Origin: DATLFI01 sp035524895 | GTDB taxonomy: Bacteria > Acidobacteriota > Thermoanaerobaculia > Multivoradales > Multivoraceae | DNA: 20,758 nucleotides | Assembly: GCA_035524895.1 (NCBI GenBank) | Contig: DATLFI010000260.1 | Coordinates: forward strand, 1-20,758 | Reading direction: 5' to 3' | In this document: positions 8,162 to 16,700 of the stretch, in pieces | Numbering within the stretch: the stretch's first letter is position 1 | Layout of the letters: every line of letters starts with the position of its first letter | Notes under the pieces: model-generated | Told to the model about the DNA's origin: nothing | The model's database searches: none | Seen by the model: only the letters and a program-made list of their open reading frames with translations | Translations under genes and position numbers: made by a program

Positions 8162-8194
8162 TTGACGCCGGGACGAAGCTCGTTTGGGTACGCT
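8162..8194 (+). promoter_or_regulatory. Candidate promoter of the ABC transporter operon
   Basis: TTGACG (8162-8167) matches the -35 consensus at five of six positions. TACGCT (8189-8194) is the best -10-like hexamer, 28 bases before the start codon, but the 21-base spacer is too long for a standard sigma-70 promoter. The assignment is tentative. Confidence 0.25.
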
Positions 8195-8221
8195 CGGGCT
8201 CGTTCGAAGCGAGGTGCGGCG

Positions 8222-9475
8222 ATGGCAGAACGGCAGGACAAGGATCAACCGCCAAGCGACAACGGGGCCCAGGACGACAACGGGGCCCAGGACCTCGAGG
8301 GGAAAGGCGGCGCTGAAGCCGCCCCAGGGCGCAGCATCTACCACGACACGATGATGGTGTCGCGCGACGATGTGGCGCGGATCTCCGAGAAGGCGCCGCC
8401 GCCACCGAAGCCGGACCAGAGCGAGCTCGACGAGGGTTCGACCACCAAGATTCCGGTGACCGAGCTCGACGAGGGCGCCACGACCAAGGTCCCCGTGTCG
8501 ACGTCCGCCGACGACACGCCCGCTCCGAGCACTCGCACCAGCCCCCGCCCCGAGACCTTGATCGAGGTCCAGGGTCTCAGCCGCTCGTACGGCTCGATCC
8601 AGGCGGTCGGCGGCATAGATTTCTCGGTGCGTCGCGGCGATGTGCTGGCCTTCCTCGGGCCGAACGGCGCCGGCAAGACCACCGCGATGAAGATGATCAC
8701 CGGCTTCCTCGAACCCGACGCCGGCACCGTGACAGTCGCGGGGTTCGACGTGCGCACGCACCCGCTCGAGGTACGTCGTCGGATCGGCTACCTGCCCGAG
8801 AACGCTCCTGCCTACGGCGAGATGACCGTGAAGGCGTTCCTCGATTTCGTCGCCGCCGCGCGTGACCTCGACGACCGGGCGCGGCGCCTGGACCAGGTGG
8901 TCGAGCGCACCGGCCTCGACTCGGTGCTGCGCCAGCAGATCGAGACGCTGTCCAAGGGCTACAAGCGCCGCGTCGGGCTCGCACAGGCGCTGATGCACGA
9001 CCCGGAGGTGCTGATCCTCGACGAGCCGACCGACGGGCTCGATCCGAACCAGAAGGCGCTGGTGCAGGACCTGATAGCGAGCCTGTCCTCCGACAAATCG
9101 ATTGTGGTGTCCACCCACATCCTGGACGAGGTCGAGCGCATCTGCAATCGCGCGATCATCCTGTCCCAGGGCAAGATCGTGGTCGATTCCACGCCGCAGC
9201 TGCTGATGGCGCAGGCGCCGCAGCACAACCAGATCTACGTGCGCTTCGAAGGTCACGTGCCCGAGCGGGTCATCGGTCGCGTCCGCGATCGCCCCTGGTG
9301 CGAGAGCGCGGGGATCCACGAGAACGGCGAGATGGTGATCGCTCCGCGCGACGGCAAGAACCATCTGACCGAGGTCCTGGTGCTGTTGGAGGAGCTGCCG
9401 GTGCGGGACGTGCGGCTCCACGAGGGCCGCCTCGACGATGTCTTCCGCAAGCTGACGAAAGGGGTGGCGGCATGA
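8222..9475 (+). CDS. ABC transporter ATP-binding protein, GldA-like, with long N-terminal tail
   Basis: A 417-residue ATPase. The nucleotide-binding domain runs from about 112 to 330 and is complete: Walker A GPNGAGKTT (146-154), signature LSKGYKRR (243-250), Walker B VLILDEP (263-269), D-loop GLDP, and His299 in STHIL. The Q-loop reads YLPEN, so Glu or Pro stands where Gln is usual, as in many ATPases of the gliding-type (GldA-like) branch. The start at 8222 has a GAGGT about eight bases upstream. Residues 1-110 are an Asp/Pro/Thr-rich, probably disordered extension that the family usually lacks; it contains an 18-bp DNA duplication and a 13-residue tandem repeat with a TTK core. It powers the permease encoded next, with which it overlaps (ATGA). 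The transported substrate is unknown. Confidence 0.95.
   Translation: MAERQDKDQPPSDNGAQDDNGAQDLEGKGGAEAAPGRSIYHDTMMVSRDDVARISEKAPPPPKPDQSELDEGSTTKIPVTELDEGATTKVPVSTSADDTPAPSTRTSPRPETLIEVQGLSRSYGSIQAVGGIDFSVRRGDVLAFLGPNGAGKTTAMKMITGFLEPDAGTVTVAGFDVRTHPLEVRRRIGYLPENAPAYGEMTVKAFLDFVAAARDLDDRARRLDQVVERTGLDSVLRQQIETLSKGYKRRVGLAQALMHDPEVLILDEPTDGLDPNQKALVQDLIASLSSDKSIVVSTHILDEVERICNRAIILSQGKIVVDSTPQLLMAQAPQHNQIYVRFEGHVPERVIGRVRDRPWCESAGIHENGEMVIAPRDGKNHLTEVLVLLEELPVRDVRLHEGRLDDVFRKLTKGVAA
8258..8293 (+). repeat. Exact 18-bp tandem duplication in the ABC ATPase tail
   Basis: GACAACGGGGCCCAGGAC occurs twice head to tail (8258-8275 and 8276-8293), encoding DNGAQD twice at residues 13-24. The copies are identical, so the duplication is recent or actively slipping. 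Confidence 0.95.
8423..8500 (+). repeat. 39-bp tandem repeat encoding two TTK-containing 13-residue units
   Basis: Two units of 39 bp encode ELDEGSTTKIPVT (residues 68-80) and ELDEGATTKVPVS (81-93). The first 14 bases of each unit (GAGCTCGACGAGGG) are identical and the rest differ mostly at synonymous or conservative positions, so the protein repeat seems to be under selection. Confidence 0.9.
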
Positions 9476-10224
9476 GCGACCGCTTTGCCGGCTGGCGAGC
9501 GGTCTGCCGCCGCGAGCTGCACGGGTACTTCGCTTCGCCGATCGGCTACATCTTCATCGTCATCTTCCTGGTGGCGAGCGGGTACCTGATGGTCTCGCGC
9601 GACTTCGGCCGCTTCCTCGACCTGCGCCAGGCGAGCCTCGATCCACTGTTTACCTACATTCCCTGGATTCTGGTGGTTCTGGTGCCGGCGGTCTCGATGC
9701 GCCTGTGGGCGGAGGAGCGCAAGACCGGCACCGTCGAGCTCCTGCTCACGTTGCCGGTGACTCTCGAAGGTGCCTACCTGGGGAAGTTCCTTGCGGCCTG
9801 GGGCTTTCTCGCCCTATCGATCTTCCTCACCTGGCCGGCGGCGTTGCAGGCGGCTCGCCTCGGCGATCCCGACTGGGGCGCCATCGGCGCCGGCTACCTG
9901 GCCTGCCTGCTCACGGCGGCGGCGTTCCTGGCGATCGGGATGCTGTTCTCGGCAGTAACCAAGAACCAGGTGGTCGCCTTCGTCCTCGCCGTCAGTGCCT
10001 CGGTGATTTTCCTTCTCGCCGGCCTGCCAGAAACGCAGGAGGCGGCTGGCCGATGGTTCGGCGGTTACGCCGAGCAGCTGGTCGAGAGCGTCAGCCTCAT
10101 CGACCACTTCGAGATCATGACGCGCGGCCTGATCGAGCTGCGCACGCTGCTGTTCTTCGCCGTGTTCACCGTCGGTTGGCTGGTCGCCGGCATGCTGGTG
10201 TTGCGTCAAACGAAGAACGCGTAA
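9472..10224 (+). CDS. ABC-2 type permease, GldF-like
   Basis: A 250-residue inner-membrane protein. The start ATG overlaps the ATPase stop (ATGA). About six membrane spans are visible: roughly 24-42, 59-77, 106-124, 137-160, 165-183 and 226-244. Between spans 2 and 3 lies the conserved cytoplasmic motif SMRLWAEERKTGTVELLLTL, the coupling segment typical of ABC-2 permeases in the gliding/NosY group. The N-terminus begins with a short cytoplasmic helix (RRELHGYFASP), also family-typical. It would form the membrane channel with the ATPase encoded just before. In Flavobacterium the related GldA-GldF-GldG complex is needed for gliding; in other phyla the function is not established. The gap to the next gene is 48 nt. 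Confidence 0.93.
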   Translation: MSDRFAGWRAVCRRELHGYFASPIGYIFIVIFLVASGYLMVSRDFGRFLDLRQASLDPLFTYIPWILVVLVPAVSMRLWAEERKTGTVELLLTLPVTLEGAYLGKFLAAWGFLALSIFLTWPAALQAARLGDPDWGAIGAGYLACLLTAAAFLAIGMLFSAVTKNQVVAFVLAVSASVIFLLAGLPETQEAAGRWFGGYAEQLVESVSLIDHFEIMTRGLIELRTLLFFAVFTVGWLVAGMLVLRQTKNA

Positions 10225-10272
10225 CGACCGGCACCGCGCAGCGAGAACGCCACCGCCCTTCGGAGTCACCCC

Positions 10273-12318
10273 ATGAAGAGCCGTCTCCTCACCATCCTGC
10301 TGGTTGGTGCGATCGTCGTCCTGTCGATACATCTCGTCTACCAGTGGCTGGGCGGACTGCGCGCCGACCTCACAGAGCGAGATCTCTACTCGCTATCTCC
10401 GGGCACCGAGGCGATCCTCGAGCGGATGCGCGAGGAAGGCGTGCAGCCGGTCGAGATCAAGCTCTTCTTCTCCGAGCAAGCGGGGAAGACCTTGCCCCGA
10501 TTCGTCAAGGACTTCATCGCCTACGAGCGGTACTTGCGCAGCCTGCTGCGCGAGTACCAGCACGCCGCTCGCGGCAAGATCAGGGTGCAGGTGCTCGATC
10601 CTGTTGCCGACTCTGACGAGGCGCAGCTCGCGTCGGACTACGGTCTGGACGGCAAGCTGATCAACGAGGAAGGCGATCTCTTCTACTTCGGCCTCGCCTT
10701 CGAGACCCAGACCGGGAGCCGCGAGGCGATCGAGTTCCTCTGGCCGCAAGAGCAGGAGACCATCGAGTACGAGATCTCCAAGACCCTGTATCGCCTCCTG
10801 TGGCCCACGCGCCCGCGGGTCGGCGTGCTCTCCAGCCTGGAGGTGTTCGGCAGTGCGCAGGATCCCTTCCTGGCGCAGATGATGGCGATCCAGGGGAGGC
10901 AACCCACGGAGAAGTGGTTGTCGATCCAGCTCCTAGAGGAGCTCTACGACCTCGAACAGCTCGACGCCGACATCGAGACGATCTCCCCCGACGAGCTCGA
11001 GTTGGTGGTGGTCATCCACCCCAAGGACCTGCCGCGGAAGGCCGTGGCGGCACTGGATGAATGGATCGTCCGCGGCGGCAACACGCTGATCCTCGTGGAC
11101 CCCTACAGCGTCGTCGATCAGCCACCGCAGAACCCGCAGCAGCCCTGGGCGGCACTTCAGTACAAGCCGGCGTCCAACCTCGACGTGCTGTTCGCGGCCT
11201 GGGGCATCGAGCGCGCCGAGGACACGTTCGCGGCGGACCTCGACCTCGCGGTGCGGCGGCCGGTGAGCCAGCGAGGTCCCGCCGAGTCGGTCGTCGTGGA
11301 CCTGGTCATCGACGGCGCCAGCGGCTCGCGGACTCTCGACCAGTCGCAGCCGCCGCTTCGTGGCCTCGAGAGCCTCCGCTTCCTGCTCGCTGGGGTGCTC
11401 CAGCCGTCGGGCAGCGCGACACCACCGCCGGGAGACGATGCCGCGCCGAGCGCTGCTTCGGCCGATCTCGAGAGGATTCCCCTGATCACGACCACCGAGG
11501 CGGGCGGCACTCTGGTCATACAGCCAGGGTTCGTGGGTGATGGTCTCGTGTACACCGACTTCAACGACCCGGTGAAGCTGCGAGACCATCTCGAGCCCGC
11601 CGCGGGACCGCTCGTGCTCGCTTATCTCCTGCGGGGGCGCTTCCCGAGCGCCTTCCCGGATGGCTACAGCTACTCCTCGCAGGAAGCGGAGAGGCCGCCA
11701 GGCCTGCCGCCGGGAATCGAGCTGCCGCCGCCCGACGATGCCGAGATGGTGACCCGCGCCGCGGTAGCGGATGCCGAGCGCGGCGAGTCCAGCGTGATGG
11801 TCTTCGCCGACGTCGACTTCATCAGCGACGTGCTCGCCTTCAGCAGGCCCTTCCCGGGCATCATCCAGGCCGCCAACGACAACCCGCGGTTGTTCCTCAA
11901 CTCGGTCGACTTCCTGCTCGGGTCTCAGGATCTCATGGCCATCCGCGCGACCAAGACGCTCGAGCGGCCGTTCACGCTCTTCGACGAGATCGAAAACGCG
12001 GCCGAGCGCGAGACTCTCGATCGGGAGCGCCAGATCCGCGAGGAGATCGAGCAGTTCGAGCAGGAGCTGCGGGCCAAGCAGAGCGAGATGACATCGCGCA
12101 ACGCCTCGCTGTTCCAGAAACGGCTCCAGGACGAGGTCGCCGACCTCAACGCCCGCATCCAGGAGGCCAACCGGGAGCTGCGCGACATTCGGCGTGGCCG
12201 CAGAGAGGCGCTGGAGCGCGAGGAGAGCCGGGTTCGATTCGCGGTCATGGGCTGGATGCCCATCGTTGTGCTGGTTGTGGGAGTCGCGCTCGCCTATCGT
12301 CGGGCGAGGCAGCGCTGA
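10273..12318 (+). CDS. GldG-like ABC transporter auxiliary protein
   Basis: A 681-residue protein with a GGAG seven bases before its ATG. An N-terminal membrane span (about 5-25) is followed by the conserved opening RADLTERDLYSLSPGTEAIL, typical of the ABC_transp_aux (GldG/IftA-like) family. The large periplasmic part spans about 30-560 and includes a Rossmann-like segment (LELVVVIHPKDL, GGNTLILVDPYS). A Pro/Ala-rich linker follows near 380-400. Residues about 574-650 form a charged coiled coil (EEIEQFEQELRAKQSE), and a second span at about 656-675 ends in a basic tail (YRRARQR). The topology therefore anchors both ends in the inner membrane with a big periplasmic loop. It acts with the preceding ATPase and permease. 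Its exact role is unknown outside gliding bacteria. Confidence 0.92.
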   Translation: MKSRLLTILLVGAIVVLSIHLVYQWLGGLRADLTERDLYSLSPGTEAILERMREEGVQPVEIKLFFSEQAGKTLPRFVKDFIAYERYLRSLLREYQHAARGKIRVQVLDPVADSDEAQLASDYGLDGKLINEEGDLFYFGLAFETQTGSREAIEFLWPQEQETIEYEISKTLYRLLWPTRPRVGVLSSLEVFGSAQDPFLAQMMAIQGRQPTEKWLSIQLLEELYDLEQLDADIETISPDELELVVVIHPKDLPRKAVAALDEWIVRGGNTLILVDPYSVVDQPPQNPQQPWAALQYKPASNLDVLFAAWGIERAEDTFAADLDLAVRRPVSQRGPAESVVVDLVIDGASGSRTLDQSQPPLRGLESLRFLLAGVLQPSGSATPPPGDDAAPSAASADLERIPLITTTEAGGTLVIQPGFVGDGLVYTDFNDPVKLRDHLEPAAGPLVLAYLLRGRFPSAFPDGYSYSSQEAERPPGLPPGIELPPPDDAEMVTRAAVADAERGESSVMVFADVDFISDVLAFSRPFPGIIQAANDNPRLFLNSVDFLLGSQDLMAIRATKTLERPFTLFDEIENAAERETLDRERQIREEIEQFEQELRAKQSEMTSRNASLFQKRLQDEVADLNARIQEANRELRDIRRGRREALEREESRVRFAVMGWMPIVVLVVGVALAYRRARQR

Positions 12319-12343
12319 GGCCCGCGGTCCGGAGGACGAAGCC

Positions 12344-13375
12344 ATGCAGAGTCTCAATACCAAGCTGCTGGTCGCGGTCGCCCTCCTGGCGGCGCTGTCG
12401 GCCTTCACGTACTGGAACAGTGTCGCTCGCGCCGACAGGTTCGAGCGCGGACAAAAGCTCCTGCCGAACCTCGACCCCGACGAGGTCGCGGAGATCGCGC
12501 TGCGGAAGGCCGAGGGGTCGCTGACGCTCCAGCGCAGCGGGGACAACTTCCTGGTCAAGGAGCAGGCCAGCTATCGCGCCGCCAACTCGGCGGTGAACCG
12601 CTTGCTGCGCGACTTGCTCGACATCGAGCTCGAACGCGACGTGGGGAGCGGCGAGAGCCTCGAGCGCGATCTCGGCCTCGAGCCGCTCGGCGAGGACGGT
12701 GTGGAGGTGCGGCTGGCGAACGCCTCGGGTCAGGAGATGGTGCTGGTGCGCTTTGGCCGGCCAGCGGACGAGGGTGGAGGGGTATTCGTGCAGCGCCGCG
12801 ATGGCGGCGCGCGGCCGGTCTACCTCACGTCTTCCGCGGTCTCGATCGATGCCGAGGCGCGCACCTACCTCGACCGAGACCTGGTCGACGTGCCGACCTC
12901 GGAAGTAGTGGGGATCGCCGGACCTGACTTCGAGCTGGCGCGCCCGGGCGACGGCGGCCAGCTCCAGCTCGTGCGCCCTGCCGGTAACGGCAACGCCAGC
13001 GAGATCGGGAAGCTGTCGTCTTTCCTGAACCGCCTGCAGTTCGACAAGGTCTACCTGGCCGACGACCCGGCCGTCGCGGGGCTCGAGTTCGGCGACTCGT
13101 TCCGCTTCGACCTCGCGGACCAGAGCGGCTACTACGTGTCGGTGGCGACGGACGTCGACCGCGTGCTCGTCCGCGTCACCGGCCACTTTGGTGTCGAACG
13201 AATCGAGATCGGCCGCGACAGCAGCGACGAGGAGCTCGAGGAGAAGGCCGACGTCTTGAAGCGCTCCGACGAGATCAACCAGTTCAACGCCTACCACGGT
13301 TCGTGGGTATACGAGCTGGAGAGCTTCGATGGCGAGAAGCTGCGGTTGCGGGCCGCCGACTTGCGCGAGCCCTGA
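12344..13375 (+). CDS. DUF4340-like membrane-anchored protein
   Basis: A 343-residue protein, 25 nt after the GldG-like gene, with a strong GGAGGA seven bases before its ATG. The N-terminus has one uncleaved-looking membrane segment (about 8-24, LLVAVALLAALSAFTYW). The remainder is predicted periplasmic and beta-rich, with repeated units of the form EVAEIALRKAEGSLTLQRSGDNFLV and YLTSSAVSIDAEARTYLDRDLVDV. That is the pattern of DUF4340 proteins, which commonly sit beside GldG-like genes. The likely role is a periplasmic component of the same ABC machine, by gene neighbourhood only. It is the last gene of the operon; I see no clear intrinsic terminator after it. Confidence 0.88.
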   Translation: MQSLNTKLLVAVALLAALSAFTYWNSVARADRFERGQKLLPNLDPDEVAEIALRKAEGSLTLQRSGDNFLVKEQASYRAANSAVNRLLRDLLDIELERDVGSGESLERDLGLEPLGEDGVEVRLANASGQEMVLVRFGRPADEGGGVFVQRRDGGARPVYLTSSAVSIDAEARTYLDRDLVDVPTSEVVGIAGPDFELARPGDGGQLQLVRPAGNGNASEIGKLSSFLNRLQFDKVYLADDPAVAGLEFGDSFRFDLADQSGYYVSVATDVDRVLVRVTGHFGVERIEIGRDSSDEELEEKADVLKRSDEINQFNAYHGSWVYELESFDGEKLRLRAADLREP

Positions 13376-13734
13376 TCCAGGCCGCCTTGCCGGCGCTGGT
13401 CCCTCGAGTGCCGTCCGGAGTCGTCCTCGGCGACCTCGGGCCGCAGCCGCTAGCTCCTTGCACGGCCGCTAGTTACCCCCTGCGGGTAGGACGGGGAGGC
13501 CGAAGGCTGGTTGAGGCTGGAGCCGGGAGTCTCGTACAGTTGCCTCAGAGCAGATCGATTCCCCCGGGTCGTACCAGCGACCGTTCACGATTCCTTCACG
13601 GAACTCTTCCAAGAAGCATGGCTCGCGCCTGCCAGAGTCCCTCATTCGGGGAAGAGTTCACCTTCAGGGTCTACACAGCAAACGGACCCGGGTCGCGTCG
13701 CGGCCCGACCGAACGATGGAGGCTTGATCCACCC
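13376..13734. other. 359-bp intergenic region upstream of the TonB-dependent receptor
   Basis: No convincing gene is present: the open frame running through it into the receptor lacks a good start and codes for an Arg/Pro/Gly-rich composition. The region holds a small inverted repeat (TACCC-5 nt-GGGTA, 13474-13488), a promoter-like pair at 13511-13540, and GGTCTACAC at 13668-13676. If the promoter call is right, the receptor mRNA has a leader of roughly 190 nt. Confidence 0.6.
13511..13540 (+). promoter_or_regulatory. Candidate promoter of the TonB-dependent receptor gene
   Basis: TTGAGG (13511-13516) and TACAGT (13535-13540) are separated by 18 bases and each match the sigma-70 consensus at four of six positions. 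The pair lies in the middle of the only large gap on this strand. Support is by pattern only. Confidence 0.3.
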
Positions 13735-16700
13735 ATGTCGAAGTTCTCGAAGATCACTCTGCTGGTCGTCCTGGCGCTCTGCTGCGTCGGCGCTTCGGCG
13801 CTGTTTGGCCAGCAGACAACGAGCAGCTCGATCCGCGGCGCCGTGACGGCGACCGAGGACCAGAGCGCCCTGCCCGGCGTCACCGTGACGGCCGTCCACG
13901 AGCCGACCGGCACGCGCTACACCTCGATCTCGCAGCAGGACGGGTCGTTCGCCATGCTCAACGTGCGCGTCGGCGGCCCTTACTCGGTCACCGCGACGCT
14001 CGAGGGCTTCGTCGCCCAGAGCCTCTCCGAGCGCGTCGTCGCCCTCGGCGAGACCATGCAGCTCCAGTTCTCGCTGCGGCTCGAAGCGGTGGCGGAAACC
14101 ATCAACGTCGTGTCCTCGAACGCCTTGATCAACCCCTCCCGCACGGGCTCCACCAGCAACGTGCCGGTCGAGTCGATCGAGATGCTGCCGACGATCAGCC
14201 GCGGCCTCGAGGACTTCGCCCGCACGAATCCCTTTTTCACCATCGGCCAGATCAACGAAGATCCGGTCTCGATCAGCGTTGTCGGTCGCAACAGCCGCTA
14301 CAACAACATCCTGATCGACGGCGCGGTCAACAACGACCTCTTCGGGCTCGCCGCGCAGGGCACCCCGGGCGGCCAGGCAAACACTTCACCGATCAGCCTC
14401 GACGCCGTGCAGGAGCTACAGCTCCTGGTAACGCCCTACGATGTCCGCCAGGGTGGTTTCAGCGGCGGCGGCATCAACGCGATCACCCGCAGCGGCACCA
14501 ACCGGATCCAGGCCTCGGCGTTCTACTTCACGCGGGACGACGGTCTGGTCGGCGACGGCCCCGACATCCTGGGCGACGTCGGCACCTTCGAGGAGGACCA
14601 GTACGGCTTCCGCATCGGCGGCCCGATTTCCCGCGACAAGATCTTCTTCTTCGTCAACGGCGAGGTCACCGACGCCACCCGGCCGAGCGGTATCTCGATC
14701 GACGGCTCGGGCGGTGAAGCGTTCCAGGGCGGCACGCTGGTCGAGGAGGCGAACCTGTTCCGCCAGACGTTGATCGACCGCTATGGCTTCGATCCGGGTG
14801 GCCTGGGCCAGAATTCGATCGAGACGCCTTCGGACAAGCTGTTCGCGCGGTTCGATTTCAACATCGGTGAGAGCCACAACCTCACGCTGCGCCACAACTT
14901 CGTCGACGCCGAGAACGACATCAACCGGCCGAGCAACTTCGCCTACGAGTGGCCGAGCGAGACCTACTTCTTCCAGAACGAGACCAACTCGACGGTGGCG
15001 CAGCTCAACAGCGTGCTCGGTCCCAACACCTTCAACGAGGCGCGCCTCGTGGTGCAGAAGATCAAGGATCGCCGTAGCCCGCGGGGTGGGCTGGCGTTCC
15101 CCTGGATCGAGATCGAGAACGTGATCCCGGGCAGCGGCGTCGAGTTCGAGGCCGGCTCCGAGCCGTTCTCGACCCACAACGAGCTCGACCAGGACATCTT
15201 CGAGATCACCAACGACTTCACCTGGATCCGGGGCAACCACACCTTCGTGTTCGGCACCCACAACGAGCTGTTCAGTTTCAGGAACCTGTTCATCCAGAAC
15301 GGCTTTGGCTCGTACCAGTTCGCCACGCTCGATGACTTCGTGCAGGGTCGCAACGCGCGCCAGTACGACTTCACGTTCGTGCAGCCCGGCCGCAACCCGG
15401 CGCAGGAGTTCGACGTCAACCAGCTCGGCTTCTACGCCGGCGACCAGTGGCGCGTCGGGACGAATTTCAGCCTGCAGTACGGACTGCGGGTCGACATCCC
15501 GCTGTTCCCGGACGATCCCAGCCGCAACCCGTTCACCGAGACGGCCTACGGCTTCCGCACGGACGACCTGCCGAGCGGCAATGAGATCTGGTCGCCGCGC
15601 ATCGGCTTCAACTGGGACATCACCGGCGAAGGGAAGCAGCAGCTCCGCGGAGGCGTCGGCATCTTCTCGGGCCGCACGCCGTACGTCTGGATCTCCAACA
15701 ACTACGGCCGCACCGGCATCGAGCAGGCGTTCGTCCAGGCGCGCAACGTGCCGTTCAACCCCGATCCGTTCAACCAGCCGTCGGACATCGGCGGCGCGTC
15801 GTTCGGCGAGTTCAACTTCATCGATCCCGACTTCGAGTTCCCGCAGCAGACTCGGTACAGCCTCGGCTACGACCGCGAGCTGCCGTGGCTCGATCTGGTG
15901 GGCTCGATCGAGGCGGTGTACTCCGACAGCATCGAAGAGATCGACTACGCCGACGTCAACATGGACCGCACCGGAACGCAGTTCGACGGCCGGCCGATCT
16001 ACACCCGCCGGCCGGGCGTCACCGGCGCCTACCTGATCCGCAATACCGGCGAGGGCGAGGCGACCAACGTGGCGGTCAAGCTCGAGCGGCCGCTGCGCAA
16101 CAACCTGTCCTGGTTCGTGTCCTACGCCTACGGCGACTCCAAGACGGTCAACGACGGCACCTCCAGCCGCGCGGTGTCGAACTACCAGTTCAACGAGTCG
16201 GTCGACCCCAACAACGCCGAGGTCGGGACCTCGGACTTCGAGGTCTCGGATCGCTTCAACGCCTCGGCCACCTACTACGCCGACTGGGGCGGCTCGAAGT
16301 GGGGCACCACGTTCTCGGCCTTCTACAACCACCAGGCGGGACGGCCGTTCTCCTACATCTTCACCAACCAGCTCTTCCCGAGCATCAACGGTGACGCCTA
16401 CTTCTCCAACGATCTGGTCTACGTCCCGTCGGGTCCGGACGACGTGGTGATCCAGAATGGCACCTGGGACCAGCTCGACGCGTTCATCAGCGGCGAGCCG
16501 TGCCTCGACAGCAATCGCGGGCGCATCGCGCCGCGCAACTGCGGTCTCGCGCCGTGGTCGCACTCCCTCGACCTGCGCGTCGCGCAGGACATTCCGATCA
16601 GCGGCCGCCACAAGCTGCAGCTGACTGCCGACATCGAGAACGTCCTGAACATGATCGACGAGGACTCCGGAGTGGTTCGCTACGTCAACTTCTCGACGCT

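Larger units (their letters stand above)
7938..8221. other. Divergent intergenic region between the kinase/peptidase cluster and the ABC operon
   Basis: This 284-bp stretch separates two divergent operons and must hold promoters for both. It contains a locally AT-richer patch around 8008-8040. I see no small gene with good start signals. The only clear site is a TTGACG near the ABC side, listed separately. Confidence 0.6.

Noticed and set aside
8258..8500. Short direct repeats as a CRISPR or VNTR array
   Set aside because: Both repeats are in frame inside the ATPase gene, have only two copies each and no spacers.
8036..9421. 461-residue minus-strand open frame across the ABC ATPase gene
   Set aside because: Mirror of the ATPase gene; His/Leu/Arg-rich with no domain, while the plus strand has Walker A, B and signature motifs.
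13474..13488. Inverted repeat TACCC/GGGTA as terminator of the ABC operon
   Set aside because: Only 5 bp stem with no following T run; could be chance in GC-rich DNA.
13303..13734. N-terminal extension of the receptor frame
   Set aside because: It would overlap the DUF4340-like gene and lacks a signal peptide at its beginning; the ATG at 13735 begins a proper one.
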